Both the position numbers and the translations under genes were made by a program. A DNA stretch of 60,000 bases from Bolinopsis microptera (lineage: Eukaryota; Ctenophora; Tentaculata; Lobata; Bolinopsidae), in contig NC_087073.1 in the NCBI RefSeq assembly GCF_026151205.1, positions 13,971,837-14,031,836 on the forward strand. The letters run 5' to 3'. Every line of letters begins with the position of its first letter. The stretch's first letter is position 1. Shown in pieces: positions 1 to 11,982 of this stretch. The notes below the pieces were generated by a model. That model searched no databases and had not been told where the DNA came from. It saw only the letters and a program-made list of their open reading frames with translations.

Positions 1-409
1 TGAAGTCATTTATCTCAAATTAAGCAGTTATTGTCCATGATCAGCCTGTGGCGACAATGTTTTACGTGAAATGTAAAAATCAGGAGTAATATAAAAAGTG
101 TATTTTTAGATTAAAGTGCTAGCTCATAGTTTTAGAATTGTATAGATTAACGCTGGTCGTTTAGCCATCTAACAATCGATCGTGCCGTAATATATATGGC
201 CAAAGAATAATAGGGTCTTGGAAATTCTGTAGTTGTTCAGTGGGTCGATTGACTGAACACGTTTGCACTTGGTATTTAAACTTACCAGTAGTTTATTTAT
301 GTTATGTACCGATGATAATGCAATTAGGATAACAACTAGGTAAGCCGTAAGTCTAATTCAAAACACACCGCACACCGTACACTCGAATCAGTATTACTAT
401 TTGGTAGAC

Positions 410-524
410 CGGGTATTTTGGCGGGAATTCTGTTCCCATGGCACTGTTCTGATAGAAGCTACTTCTACTAATGGTCCCAGAGGAACGGCCGTAAAGTAGC
501 CAGACTTCTTGTCTCCTATACTGG
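410..524 (-). CDS. possible internal exon, unrecognised
   Basis: On the minus strand a good acceptor (TGTGTCAG) at 525-526 is followed by an open stretch that includes DKKSGYFTAVPLGPLVEV. Two reading frames are open here and the donor (GTCTAC) is weak, so both frame and 3' boundary are uncertain. The peptide looks protein-like but I do not recognise it. Everything else between 1 and about 1310 is AT-rich with no supportable gene. Confidence 0.22.
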
Positions 525-1340
525 CTGACACATGCCAATGCAAAATTATCACATATGACATAAGTAATTGTAATAGCAGAAACTTTCTAACCGTACATTC
601 ACCCGCCACTGTTCAAGAACCTATATCACTGTTTAAAATCATGACGTGAGCACTGTACATCCAATCAGCTATTCCTTTAGTTAGGATGATAGCCAAAACT
701 ATAAGGATTTTGGAGAACTAGGGAAATAGTCATAATTCTAAAATTTGAGTGAGTTACAGGTGTTTTATTGACAACGATAAACATTTGCAACGTATATTAC
801 GCTATGCCAGCGCGCACTGAGGGACTTTATGACGTCACGAGGCCACAGCTTATTATTGCAATAACACGCGTTACACGTACGCTCGAGAGTTGGTTCTTTC
901 GGCGATACGATTCTTTACCGGTTTGTCACAGTTGATTTAAATTTTAGGCAAATTGGAGACTACAAATTTTTCAGTTAACTGGTCCTTTAAGTCCCCGTTT
1001 AAAGAGTCCTCCTCTGCTGACTTGTTCTAAACTTGTGATTCTACCTAAGTCCCCGTTTATGTTTCATGTGACCATTGTCTTCAACTGTCTTTCGTATATT
1101 TCTTTGGTATGCTCGGTAAGTTTCCTGTACCGCCAATCAATATTGCTCCATTATATCGGTATTCGCTTATCCAACAGTAATTGAATCCTATGTAACGCTG
1201 TAGCTGCTAATTGAAAGTTGTCACCGAACTCGGTACTTACGCCCGAGAATTTATTGATAGAAATGGTAGAAATTAGTCGTAGTTCTCGCGAAGCTGATTG
1301 AAATATTTCGACTGACAGAGAGTATTCCCACAGCGCCCAG

Positions 1341-3537
1341 ATGTTGTCACAGCTGGATATCCCTGAGAAACACAGGCAGGGTTTGGTGATGCCACCTAGT
1401 AACAGTATCCTTGGTAACAGTGTCCCTGGTAACACTATCTCTTGTATACGACTCAACCCTAACAACAACAACCAGTCTAATCACATAATCAAAATTCATC
1501 CCGGAAAACCAGCCGATATCAGACGATACACTTCCGAGTTTATTCAGGTGACTTTTCATAGTATTTTTTAAATTAATTTTCTTTGCTCAATCCTGCCGAC
1601 TTGTGTGTTTTTATTGTTTCATTTTGTTTCTTAATGATTAATTATAATTAAGTTATAACTTAATAGTTAACTATAATCATGTTATAACTTAACTGTCAAG
1701 ATCGGTATTTCCCGCAATCAAACAACGAATGAGTTTCAAACATTCCAACAAAATCTTTATAACATTGGTAGAATATTTCCGTCAATCATCAGTACCTAAT
1801 AAAGATACGATAAAGTTAGTACTCCAATACAATTAAATTTAAAAAATAGGAACAAATCTAATTCACAAAAGAATGGAAAGCACTCGGGTGTGGGGGGTTG
1901 TGAGGCCCCAACTAGTAGTGAATATACTAGTCCCTGCATAGAGGATAGAATAATTTAAGGACCACTTTCAAAAGATTTATTATCTAATAAGAGAGGCATA
2001 CCAAAAGGATCACATAAGTTAATACCATACGGATTTAAAGTTCTAAGTTTTCGAATAAGGAGGTGTTCATTCACTTCTAAATTACTAGGACTAGAATTTT
2101 TAAGGATAAAAACGTTATATGAAGTATCAAAATCAGATCTATTAGAAAGTTTATGTTGGTCTACAAGGTGAGCTGCTAAACTATAAGTATGTATCATTAT
2201 CATCTTTAAGGAAATCATCGCTAAACTTTAAGGAAGGGTCTTTTAATAATTTATAAAAATTAGCTCTATGATCAGTAACTCTTTCATGGAGTGTTCTAAC
2301 AGTGCGACCAACATAATAAAAAGGAGAAGGACATAATTTACAAATGAAAATATAAATTAGATTATAACTAGAGTAAGTTCCTGATGCTTGTGCTATAACT
2401 AAACTATTAACTATTATTATTTTAAAACTTAACTGATAATTTTCCGCTCAGAGAGTAGATCTGTGGAATGATATTTCCAACAAAGATGTTCGGAGATCTC
2501 CAAGCTGCGACCTTACTAGCAGTAGTGGTACAGACAATAACATGAACTTGGTTCAGAGTGTTTACACAAACCTTGATGAGAATCATGTTACTAAGACGTC
2601 CCTCAACACAGGTTACTGCTTTGTTAGACAGATATATTGCATTGCTCTAGCCTAAGACTAGTGACCGAGAACTATGTATAACTGTATAGTGTATAAGTCC
2701 TTGCAATAAAAAAAGGTTTTTCGGCCGGTCAGTATCCATTATTACAGTTACACCAATATTACACCAATATTACACCAATATAACACCAATATTACACCAA
2801 TATTACACCAATATTACACCAATATTACACTAATATTACACCAATATTACACCAATATTACACCAAATATTACACCAAATATTAGACCAATTATTCACCA
2901 ATATTACACCAATATTACACCAATATTACACCAATATTACACCAATATTACACCAATATTACACCAATATTACACCAATATTACACCAATATTACACCAA
3001 TATTACACCAATATTACACCAATATTACACCAATATTACACCAAATATTACACCAATATTACACCAATATTACACCAAATATTACACCAAACATTAGACC
3101 AATTATTCTCCAATTCAGCTGCAGTTACGTTCACCGAGTCTCTGGATCCATACCAGTTCTTCCAGCATAACCAGAACACAATACTCGGGAATATGGAGGA
3201 CTTAGACCCCAGCTCTCTACACTTCAATGTCTGGTGAGTCACGTGTCATGTTGTCACGTGTCATGTTGTCACGTGTCATGTTGTCACGTGTCATGTTGTC
3301 ACGTGTCATGTTGTCACGTGTCATGTTGTCACGTGTCATGTTGTCACGTGTCATGTTGTCACGTGTCATGTTGTCACGTGTCATGTTGTTACGGTATGTT
3401 CTTCGTAGCAGAGATTGTAGCAGCAAAAAGATTGTAGCAGCAAAAATGAATCCTTTTCCCGCTGAAGCAAGATACTGGCTTAAAAAATCTTTTCATTTTG
3501 TTTCAGGGGTGCACAACTTCCAACAACTGCTCCATAA
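1341..3537 (+). CDS. unrecognised spliced gene, last four exons
   Basis: Four exons fit together by phase: 1341-1547 (may extend upstream past the ATG), 2452-2611, 3119-3233 and 3507-3537. Boundaries are GT-AG: donors GTGACT, GTTACT and GTGAGT, acceptors CCGCTCAG, AATTCAG and TTTCAG. The product is polar and low-complexity, with SNSILGNSVPGNT near the start, a Ser-rich middle (SCDLTSSSGTDNN) and ESLDPYQFFQHNQ near the end, closing with NVWGAQLPTTAP and a stop. There is no signal peptide or membrane segment in the visible part, and earlier exons probably lie outside the window. I do not recognise a family. Intron 1 carries a Penelope endonuclease remnant; introns 2 and 3 carry minisatellites that run almost up to exon 3 on both sides. 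Exon structure is moderately supported; function is unknown. Confidence 0.5.
1955..2385 (-). pseudogene. Penelope-like element GIY-YIG endonuclease remnant
   Basis: Read on the minus strand, the upper part gives CKLCPSPFYYVGRTVRTLHER, matching the catalytic Tyr-x-Gly/Arg core of the GIY-YIG nuclease that ends Penelope-like retroelement proteins. After a small frame disruption near 2190 the lower part gives LEVNEHLLIRKLRTLNPYGI and DPFGMPLLL, the conserved tail of the same family. This is a 5'-truncated, frameshifted copy in an intron of the plus-strand gene around it. The matching reverse-transcriptase part is absent here; a different Penelope fragment with RT lies at 35.5 kb. Confidence 0.75.
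2748..3100. repeat. 11-bp minisatellite ATTACACCAAT, about 30 copies
   Basis: Head-to-tail copies of ATTACACCAAT with a few 12-bp variants and decayed units at the right end (ACATTAGACCA). The array stops 18 bp before the 3' splice acceptor of the exon at 3119. Confidence 0.95.
3239..3392. repeat. 15-bp minisatellite ACGTGTCATGTTGTC, ten copies
   Basis: Ten near-perfect units start 7 nt after the 5' splice site at 3233/3234. The unit length is a multiple of three, so several frames stay open; the short ORFs here are not genes. Confidence 0.95.
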
Positions 3538-5930
3538 AGGGATCCAGCACGTTTAGAAATATCCGAAATGTGACGTCTCGTGTAGTAAGACGAAAAAAGA
3601 AACAGCTATACTGTGCAAGTTTAACTTTTATGAACTTTAATTGCTAATGGACCGACGAAATTGGTTTATAAAAAATTAAAAACAGTTATAAAATGCATTA
3701 CATCAAAATATGCGATTTTAACTCTGTGTGATTTTAACATTAAAGCCAATGCTGTAAATAAATGATGGGTAGCGACTAAATGTTAGATGTTGATCTTGAT
3801 AGAATTATTAACAATTTTAATTTGGATTATCATATGCTAACGGTGGCAATTATTTTATTGTTTCGCTTGCCCAAAAACAAAAAATTATCACGTGACTTGG
3901 GTTTTTTAGGGGTTTTACATAAACCCCAACCCTAACCCTAACCATGACCCTGAAGCTAACCATAACCTTAAATTTAAATTTAATCACAACCTATTACCCT
4001 ACAAAATCAAATTCTGTGTTATACTATCATGTCACTCGATTCGGAATAAGCGTACTTGAAAATAGATCGAATAATCTATTTTGAATCACGATAGTGAAAT
4101 ATCATGAAAAATAGTGTGATTTTGAAGTGTTAAAGGGTGCTATCATGGCGGACATGGTTTATGAAAAATTATCATCGAAAATAGAAATCATTCTAAGGTT
4201 GATTTTAACAAAAAATTGAACCCGTCCGCCACTTTCACTTTCACTTTCACATTCATACATTACACCTTAAGGGCCTTTTCAGAAGACCGTTTAAAAATTT
4301 GAGCGAGCGATTTAGTCTAGTGGGAGCGAACGGTCAAATGTCCAGTTAAAGTAGGGGGTGCACCATAAAAATAAACTTGCTCGGATTTTAAAAATTTTTG
4401 TACCATTGTTTTCTAGAGACTGTGAGAATTTTCACAATACCAAATTTGTCATACCTTTTTGGAAAGATCAGTGAGTTTCGCCTAGGTGCCATATTTGATG
4501 GTGCGCGGCTTTTGGAGCAAAATTAGCTGTAAAAGTCACGTAATTTGACCAAATTTGACCAAATTCGTTGATTTTTGTCGTATTATTTGGATATATCTTC
4601 AGTTCCTTGAATGAGATCATTCTGAAAATTGGCGACGACCTTCCAATAGGGCTTTCACAACTGTCCGAAAAATTTGGTGGATATCCGAGTTGATATAGTG
4701 ATCAAAATGGGGCAAAATACACTGCTTTTAGCTGCAACATAATGTCTGATGGTTGGATATGCTTTAAACTTTTCGGACACTTTCCTTGCAAGTCTATGAG
4801 TAAGCTTACCAATTTTTGTGGCAATCGGAGGTCGGGAAGGATACTTAATATCTGTTTGTTTAAAGAAAATTGTGCTGGCCGAAATTAGCGCTAAAAAACC
4901 ATCCTACAGTCTAGTCGGCACGCGCGGCTCACTGTCGATGGCGCACTACCTAGTTAAAGAAAATGATGGTGCCAGAAAAACCAAATTTCGTTGTAAATCA
5001 ACGCAGAAAGCTTAGTTATTTGCAGATGAATAATTAATAAAACAGTTGACAATTATCTAAATGCATAATACGTTTTTAAAATGAAGCTTTTTATTATTAT
5101 TTCTTTTGTTTGTGGACTGATTAAGATTTTGTTTGGGTAATTTAGTAAAAGCTGATATGGGAAAAAAGGCCACTTTTCTGCTACATGTTTGTGGTTTGGT
5201 GACCTAACTGCTAACAAATATTTGAACGCTTCGAAATAGATATGAGACCTTATCAACCACGTGCTATACAAATGCACGTTTTATTTTTAACTTTTAACAT
5301 TTAAACTTTGGCAGCCTAAGTAAGATCCCATCTTGCAGTTGCTAAGATACTAGATAGCAGTGTTGTTGTAATACTAATATATTAACGGATGTGATATAAC
5401 AAAAAAGCGTTTTTTTTGTGCAAAAGATCAAAATTAATTGCAATTCACATTTAAATTTCATAAGTCATAATGTAAGTCATAATATAAGTCATAATATAAG
5501 TCATAATATAAGTCATAATATAAGTCATAATATAAGTCATAATATAAGTCATAATATAAGTCATAATATAAGTCATAATATAAGTCATGATATAAGTCAT
5601 AATATACTTTCAAACATAATTCATGTTGCATCCCTAGCCCTCTGCTGTCGATTCACAATGCCAAGGTCCAGTATAACAGAGTACAGTACCACATCACTTG
5701 CTCACTGCTGTGATTTGCTTGTGCTTCGCAGCTGTCCCCGGCTAGTATAGAACTGGTTTCAGAGAAACCAAGTTTCAGAGAAACCAAGTTTTCCACAGTA
5801 CCACCACACACCATGACCAAACGACTAGGACTGGCTGGAGGAGGAATGCGAAGGTTACTAAGTTGTCATGGTTACGTAGGTGGTGCGCAAAATAGAGCCC
5901 CAGTTTCTCTACCATAATTCCTGTGGTGAG
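3538..5930. other. gene-poor interval with decayed repeats
   Basis: No coding region I can support. It holds a TTAGGG-like element (3855-4070), an AT-rich stretch around 4270-5010 resembling DNA-element debris (a GGGCCTTTTCA end at 4270 recurs inverted near 15785), and a 12-bp array at 5465-5606 with unit ATAAGTCATAAT. A short acceptor-like site follows the array near 5636, but no convincing exon. Confidence 0.6.
3855..4070 (+). repeat. dispersed repeat with TTAGGG-like core, copy 1
   Basis: Contains AACCCTAACCCTAACC followed by degenerate versions, flanked by TCGCTTGCCCAAAAACAAAA and GGGGTTTTACATA. The same order of blocks, inverted, is found at 16135-16330. The telomere-like hexamers are therefore part of a dispersed element, not a chromosome end. 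Confidence 0.6.
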
Positions 5931-5937
5931 GGGGTAT

Positions 5938-6808
5938 TTAAGGTCGACTATATATTAAGTAGTTGCATGATATTAACAACACTATAGTTCTGATGCCTCG
6001 TCTTATCTTGTTAGTCATACAATAATTAAAGATTCGTACGTTTGAGTTTTGCAAACCTGAAGTAGTAGATCCAATGCAACCACCCAGGGAGAAGGAACTA
6101 GCACTGTAAATAGTGATGATGTAGTTCCTCACAGATTGATATATCTCCTCAAACTGAACCTGGTAAAATATACCATTGAGGGTGATTTGAAACGTAGCCC
6201 ATTGCGTTTGATTCTCAAAATCATGTTCTAAATTATCAGAATTTACGGAATCTCGATTAGCGGGTATATAACATCCAAGAGGAACCAAAACCCCAACAAC
6301 AACCAGTGTTACAAATAATTGTGTTTTGGATGCCGTCAAAAAACCCTGAAAAATAAGTTTCCTTAGAATTTGGAACTGTTCCTAATTGGATTCATTCGGT
6401 TAGAGTTAGACTAAATGATCGACTTGTTTTTTTTGTCACTTGATTCTGACAAGAGTCGCTGTCGGAAAAAAATCGTGTTACCAATACCGAATATCCTTTG
6501 GTATTAACAACTAAACTATGATTAATTATAGATTTAAGTTTAAATATAACTATGAATAACAAACAACAGTAAAAGTTACGAGTTATACCTAGTAACTAAG
6601 TTATATAAAGTAAAAAACTGACGGCCATTTAACTTTAAGGAGGGGGACCTAGGAACCACAGGCGGCAGGGAGAAGGAATGCAGAAGCGGCAAACGTAGGG
6701 GTTGAGTTTGTCCATAGCATGGCCTAGGAACGGGGCTGTGAACCAGATACCAGCGGTGTTGATTAGGATTGCTAAGCCAGCAAATGAGGGCCCTGCTTTA
6801 AACGTCTC
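5938..6808 (-). CDS. possible membrane-protein exons, unrecognised
   Basis: Two exon-like segments. The upper one (about 6645-6808, acceptor CTCCCAG) reads GPSFAGLAILINTAGIWFTA then APFLGHAMDKLNPYVCRFC, a membrane-like helix and a Cys-rich loop. The lower one (acceptor TTTTTCAG near 6345, open to a stop at 5938) starts FLTASKTQLFVTLVVVGVLV, another likely membrane helix, followed by a polar stretch. The donor of the upper piece is weak (GTCCCC) and the phases do not join cleanly, so they may belong to one decayed gene or not be joined at all. No family recognised. Confidence 0.3.
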
Positions 6809-7335
6809 CTGGGAGGGGGAGGTTAATTATGGTTAAGTTGATGTAAACGAATTGAATCGCGGACGGTTGAATTGAAACAGCCATCTGAAGATTGGATCAC
6901 ATGTTGTATAAATCTTAACCCTAAAACATAAATTATAGTAAGGAAAAAAACTATTGAGACTATTATTTTGTCAATTCAGGCGCCTTCCATTTAACAAACG
7001 TGATCACGTGATTTTACTTCTAGCATTCATACAAGGAAACATTTTTAAAACTACGCCTATAATTAATAATTTAATAATTTGGTCGACCGCAGTCGGGGAG
7101 CCGATTTCCCTGTCTAATTGCATTTCAGCCACGGTCCTTTCGGTACAGATTTCCCTGCAGTATAGTCGGGACGCAACCCCAGGCGTATACACTCGTGTTA
7201 TTTTCGCAGCTCTAATGAAAGCCTATATTATACGCCTATATTATACAATTTTTATTCGATTTTGAAAATCTTGGATCTATCACTATAGCTACTATATAAG
7301 AAACAACTGTAAAGTCGATTTCGAGAGAACACAGC

Positions 7336-9310
7336 TATTGAATTCCTACAACAAGATCAACCCATTTATGCAAAGAATCACAATCTAGTGTTGTAATATG
7401 GTATTTAGAGATATCTTTTAGGATATCTTAGTTTAGCATAACGTTTAAGGGACGTAGAATTTAGTATGTGTTTCCGGGTATTATATAATAACCAATGTTT
7501 TTATATGTTCGTATTTGGGAGTTACACATTTTGAGTGTAAGTCGGTTGGCTGGCAGAACTACTGTCAGACTAACTGTCTGTAACGAGCCGTCCGCTCACT
7601 TTGCACCTGACTAACAGCCAGACCTGTGGTTGGTCCTCGCGGACACAGGGTGACTGCTAGTGGAGTGCTCATTGGCGAGACGGCGTGTCACGTGGTGCAA
7701 GCAGATGCGTTGTGCCGTCACGCAGTGTGGCGTGACGAGGTTTTGAGAGTATACCCGGAGAGCCGGATGTGGAGAGCTCACTTCTTAGTTGCCTCTTAAT
7801 AACTTTAAGGGATTCGAATTAACGGTAGCCAGTTTTACTGAGCACTACCAGTTGTGATTTGACACGTCGTGTGATCTATAATCACGTTAATCGATTAGAG
7901 CGAACACTTGGAAGTTTTTATCTGTTGACGTGATCACTTTGTATTACTTTTTCCTTTTAATTAATTATCCTTTTTAATATACTCGTTTCATTTCTACCTT
8001 ACGGTACGCCCTGCCGTTCGTGCTTCGTGACTAGAGCTTGACTAGCATACACTAAATACCAGGAAACTCCGTTTTCTATACTAGCTTACTTCTGCAACGT
8101 AATTAATGTTAGCATACCCATTCATAGAGAACTGAAGGTGTTGACGGTATGACTGGCTTTCCTCCATTATTTCAAACTAATGTATCAGTATGAATGAAAT
8201 TTAATAAGAATTACAGGTCAAGAATTTTCAATTTCCACAGCTGTTGAGTGCTGACAATTTAATTCGCCAATTTAGCCCGTATAAATGGCCATTTGTCAAA
8301 TATATCTATGTTACTACCTTATCGGACCTTATTTGGACGGACATTACTTGAACGCTGGAGGCCCTAGCGTTCACGTTAATGTCCGTTCAAATAAAGTCCG
8401 TTCAATTAATGTCCGTCCAAGTTAAAGTCCGTTGAATTTTTTTCAAAATTTTTCCATTTCGAACTTTTTGTCCAGAATATGACAACTTTTTAATTTCAGT
8501 CAATTTCAATTGCTATCATTAGACTAAACTTTATCGTTGAATCAATAAAAACAAGGTATCATAAAATTTTAACAATCTGAATTGTAAATATCATATTATT
8601 AATATTGAATGATCACTATCTTGAAGTTGATCTTCGGCTTCTTCTACCTCATTTCGTCTTACAACTGGTTGTCTGTCCAACTCGTAGTCGTACCGGGCAA
8701 TGAACGATCCAAACTGCTCTACTAGAGAGATACTTGAATGCCTAAAGTACTGCAGCTTAAGCTTTATCTCTAGCTCCCCACTTGGTATAGGCGACCTTCG
8801 GTGGCTTATGTCAGCTACGATACCTTCTACCATTATACCACCCATCTCGATAAAGTAGAAGACAAACCGGGATATCTCCCTGCACGAAAACCCATTTGAT
8901 GAAGATGATATGTGATATTAGATAATGATCATGTACACATATTTTAACATGTTTACTTATTATAGACTGCTTTTCTTGCTTAGTGTATGAAAAATGGATT
9001 TAAAAATCATTTGCTAAAGTTTAAAAAACGTCCAAAAAAAAGTTGAAAAAAATTCGGATTTTTTATGGTTTTGATTGCCTTCTAGCGTTCATATTAATGT
9101 CCGTTCATAATTATGTCTGTTCAAGTAATGTCCGTCCAAATAAGGTCCGATAAGGTATACTATGTTACTAGTATACTACCACAAAATTTAATAAGTAACC
9201 GTGATATAGTTTTAGGCTTTAGCTAACCCCACTCTGGGTGAACTGAAGATTTTCAATACTCCTGACGGTGTAACTGGTCCTCCACCCTGTGTAATTAAAG
9301 ACTGTTCCTC
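7336..9310 (+). pseudogene. decayed third copy of the secreted-protein gene
   Basis: Three blocks are colinear with the upstream region and start of the gene at 12365: 7336-7388 matches about 11928-11985, 8079-8300 matches 11983-12240, and 9180-9310 matches 12380-12500. The last block still reads ANPTLGELKIFNTPDGVTGP then PPCVIKDCS, the N-terminus of the family, then degenerates; the exon has no usable start and no C-terminal half. Unrelated DNA (7390-8078) and an 839-bp transposon (8317-9155) interrupt the blocks. Confidence 0.7.
8317..9155. mobile_element. pogo/Tc1-like non-autonomous transposon, copy 1
   Basis: Ends are near-perfect inverted repeats starting CCTTATCGGACCTTATTTGG, flanked by TA on both sides. 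Subterminal regions repeat variants of GTCCGTTCAA several times, probably transposase-binding sites. Near the right end (about 8880) the plus strand still encodes HENPFDEDDM and a stop, the C-terminal tail of the transposase seen in the sister copy at 22386-23307. The two copies kept different internal parts, so they are independent deletion derivatives of a larger element. A direct repeat CTATGTTAC also flanks this copy, leaving the true target duplication ambiguous (TA or 9 bp). Confidence 0.85.
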
Positions 9311-9966
9311 ATTAAACGGTCTTAAGTCCAGTGTTATCAGTCAATTAAATATTCATTAATTATTGAATAATTGATATTTTTGGTTTTTCAAACAAATAGT
9401 TGTCGACGTTTCGGCCCACGCCTTTGTCATGGACGAGACGTTACAATTACGTTACATAGCTCAATAAATGTAATTGTAATAGATTTGTAATGTTGTAATT
9501 AATAACTTACAGACCGAAATCTCGGTTAACCTTCAACACAATAGAATTAAGGATCGGTGGAAATTATATTTGCGAGAATGAAGAGAGGGGGAGTATGGAA
9601 GGACCGGGAATGAAGACGTAGCGATAAGAGAAGATAAAAAGAAGCAGTGCCAGCGGAAGGAATCACGAGGGGCTAGATCATGCGACGCACCGCAGTTACT
9701 GATTAAGATTGTATAATTAGTAGCCCGATTTCTCGGTTCTCAGAGTAACACGTTGCATTTTTTCGAAAAACGGTTGCTCTGAGATTTTATAGTAGCCGGG
9801 ATACTTGGTGAGGATGTCAAGTTTATTTGATATTGGAAGTTGTCTTTATCAATAGTTTATTCTTTCAATTTTACCTTACACCATACAACTAGTTTTTCGT
9901 CGTTGCTCCACAACGATGTTGGCTGGCGACACTCTTTGTCGGGAGTCAATTTAACAGTATTTGATC
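9311..9966. other. intergenic DNA with a hammerhead-like half motif
   Basis: No gene seen. At 9385-9440, minus strand, a perfect 7-bp stem (GUCCAUG with CGUGGGC) precedes CGAAACGUCGAC, resembling the stem II plus GAAAC half of the hammerhead ribozymes in Penelope elements and retrozymes. The CUGAUGA half is not recognisable. Confidence 0.35.
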
Positions 9967-9969
9967 GGT

Positions 9970-10610
9970 CGCTATACGGCTGGGTGAGTGTAGAGTGTGT
10001 ACGCTATACGGCTGGGTGAGTGTAGAGTGTGTACGTTATACGGCTGGGTGAGTGTAGAGTGTGTACGTTATACGGCTGGGTGAGTGTAGAGTGTGTACGC
10101 TCTACGGCTGGGTGAGTGTAGAGTGTGTACGTTATACGGCTGGGTGAGTGTAGAGTGTGTACGCTATACGGCTGGGTGAGTGTAGAGTGTGTACGCTATA
10201 CGGCTGGGTGAGTGTAGAGTGTGTACGCTATACGGCTGGGTGAGTGTAGAGTGTGTACGCTATACGGCTGGGTGAGTGTAGAGTGTGTACGCTATACGGC
10301 TGGGTGAGTGTAGAGTGTGTACGCTATACGGCTGGGTGAGTGTAGAGTGTGTACGTTATACGGCTGGGTGAGTGTAGAGTGTGTACGTTATACGGCTGGG
10401 TGAGTGTAGAGTGTGTACGCTATACGGCTGGGTGAGTGTAGAGTGTGTACGTTATACGGCTGGGTGAGTGTAGAGTGTGTACGCTATACGGCTGGGTGAG
10501 TGTAGAGTGTGTACGCTATACGGCTGGGTGAGTGTAGAGTGTGTACGCTATACGGCTGGGTGAGTGTAGAGTGTGTACGTTATACGGCTGGGTGAGTGTA
10601 GAGTGTGTAC
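9970..10610. repeat. 32-bp minisatellite, about 20 copies
   Basis: Perfectly regular 32-bp units containing TACGGCTGGGTGAGTGTAGA; variation is almost confined to one C/T position (ACGCTAT or ACGTTAT). Each unit holds a strong 5' splice-site match, CTGG|GTGAGT, on the plus strand. No upstream exon was identified. Confidence 0.95.
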
Positions 10611-10615
10611 GTGCG

Positions 10616-11234
10616 AGAACTTGTGAGCAGGAACAGTTTACACATACTCCCCGTGAGACTAGTCTGGTTGAGTCGCTCTATTCTACACTAATCACATAAT
10701 TTAAATTATTGTATTGTTATAAACCATATCAAAGTTCAAATTTTCTGAAAACAGCAATCCTAAGAACTTTATTGGTAGCTGTCTCAAAACATAAAACTAA
10801 ATTCTCTCAAATCTTCAAATCTTCAAAATCTGAAATTGAACGTAGAAAATTAAAAATTTTCTTTCGTTTTAGGTCATTTCTAATCATGTCAAGTAAATTT
10901 AAACTAGGTCAACCAAGCCTCCTTTTAAAATAAGTAAACAAAATCTAATCCCCAGACTGTGCAATTAAACAAATTGCAAATGAAACAACTCAGACTTATA
11001 TTGATGTAACACTTCTCTTCTTCGTCTTGAAATTGAATAATCATCTGACACTAAACAATATTATTTCAGCACGTTTATGTTGAATTATTAAACCGTGTGT
11101 TGGCTTCTTCTTTTTATAACCGCACGATATATTAAGACTCCGCTTTCCAACATAAACATTAGAAGTTATCCAACTTTTTCAAAAGATCAAGGTTGCTTAC
11201 GTACACGTTTCAGTAGTTACCCAAAAGTCAAAAG
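10616..11234. other. upstream region of secreted-protein gene 1
   Basis: AT-rich, no supportable coding. A TATA-like TTTTTATAAC at about 11110 lies some 120 bp before the start codon and may be the core promoter; this is inference. Confidence 0.35.
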
Positions 11235-11630
11235 ATGAAGTTTCTCTGCTGTCTTGTGAGTCTAATGCTAGTTAACCACGCTCTGTCTGATCAGAAGATA
11301 TTGAATCTTCCAAATGGTCAAACTGGTCCCGCACCCTGTACCAGGACCTGCTCTGGGGTGGCTATCTGCAGTGAGACTGATTACTACCAATGGGATATTT
11401 GGGGTAAAGCATACAAAATTGCTGACATTAGAGGATGTGGATTCGTCTCCCCACCTGTAGTAACTGTCTCAGTTAGAGGAGCGAATGGTTATGCATGCCC
11501 TAGTTCCATCACCATACGGTATGTTTCCAACACAGAGGTGAGTGTAGTCACAGTGGGGCACATAGTCACAACAATCAGTCATATAAGTAAATGTGACGTG
11601 TTCTGGATTGCGACAGGGTACGTCTGTTAA
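11235..11630 (+). CDS. small secreted Cys-containing protein, paralogue 1
   Basis: Intact single-exon ORF of 131 residues. It starts with a typical signal peptide (MKFLCCLVSLMLVNHALSDQ, cleavage likely after the Ala/Ser). The mature part begins KILNLPNGQTGPAPCTRTCS and ends CDVFWIATGYVC. Six cysteines of the mature chain align with those of the paralogue at 12365; the spacing CxxxC near the N-terminus, C(G) in the middle, CPS, and a terminal C...WIATGYxC are kept. A beta-rich, lectin-like extracellular fold is possible from the alternating V/T pattern (VVTVSVRG) and the closing aromatic/Ala/Gly motif, but no family is assigned. Compared with paralogue 2 it lacks part of the N-terminal loop and the VEEATPSQM segment, so it has diverged. 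Confidence 0.75.
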   Translation: MKFLCCLVSLMLVNHALSDQKILNLPNGQTGPAPCTRTCSGVAICSETDYYQWDIWGKAYKIADIRGCGFVSPPVVTVSVRGANGYACPSSITIRYVSNTEVSVVTVGHIVTTISHISKCDVFWIATGYVC

Positions 11631-11982
11631 AAAGACACACGGGATGATAAAGTTAGTGGATTTTGTTGAATTTTGAATTTGATTTATCTTGCAAACCAGC
11701 AATACAGTGTTTTAATATTGATTGTTCCGTGTACTAAGGAATTTTTGTTTCAAAACACAATTAAACTTAAAGTGGAAACCAAACCATCACCCCAATTTTA
11801 GAGGTATCAGCTTTAAAGATATTGAAAAGTTGACACTGAGCTGCTAGATTTAACATTATACGTTCATTAATTAAAATAGTAAGCAGCAAAATGTTTCTGA
11901 ATTAACATATTTGCTGAATTCCTACAATAAGATCAACCCATTCAGCTCACAAGAATGGGTCATCTGCAAAGAATCACAATCT

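Noticed and set aside
3217-3437. Repeat ORFs MTRDN and CHVSC
   Set aside because: Products of the 15-bp minisatellite.
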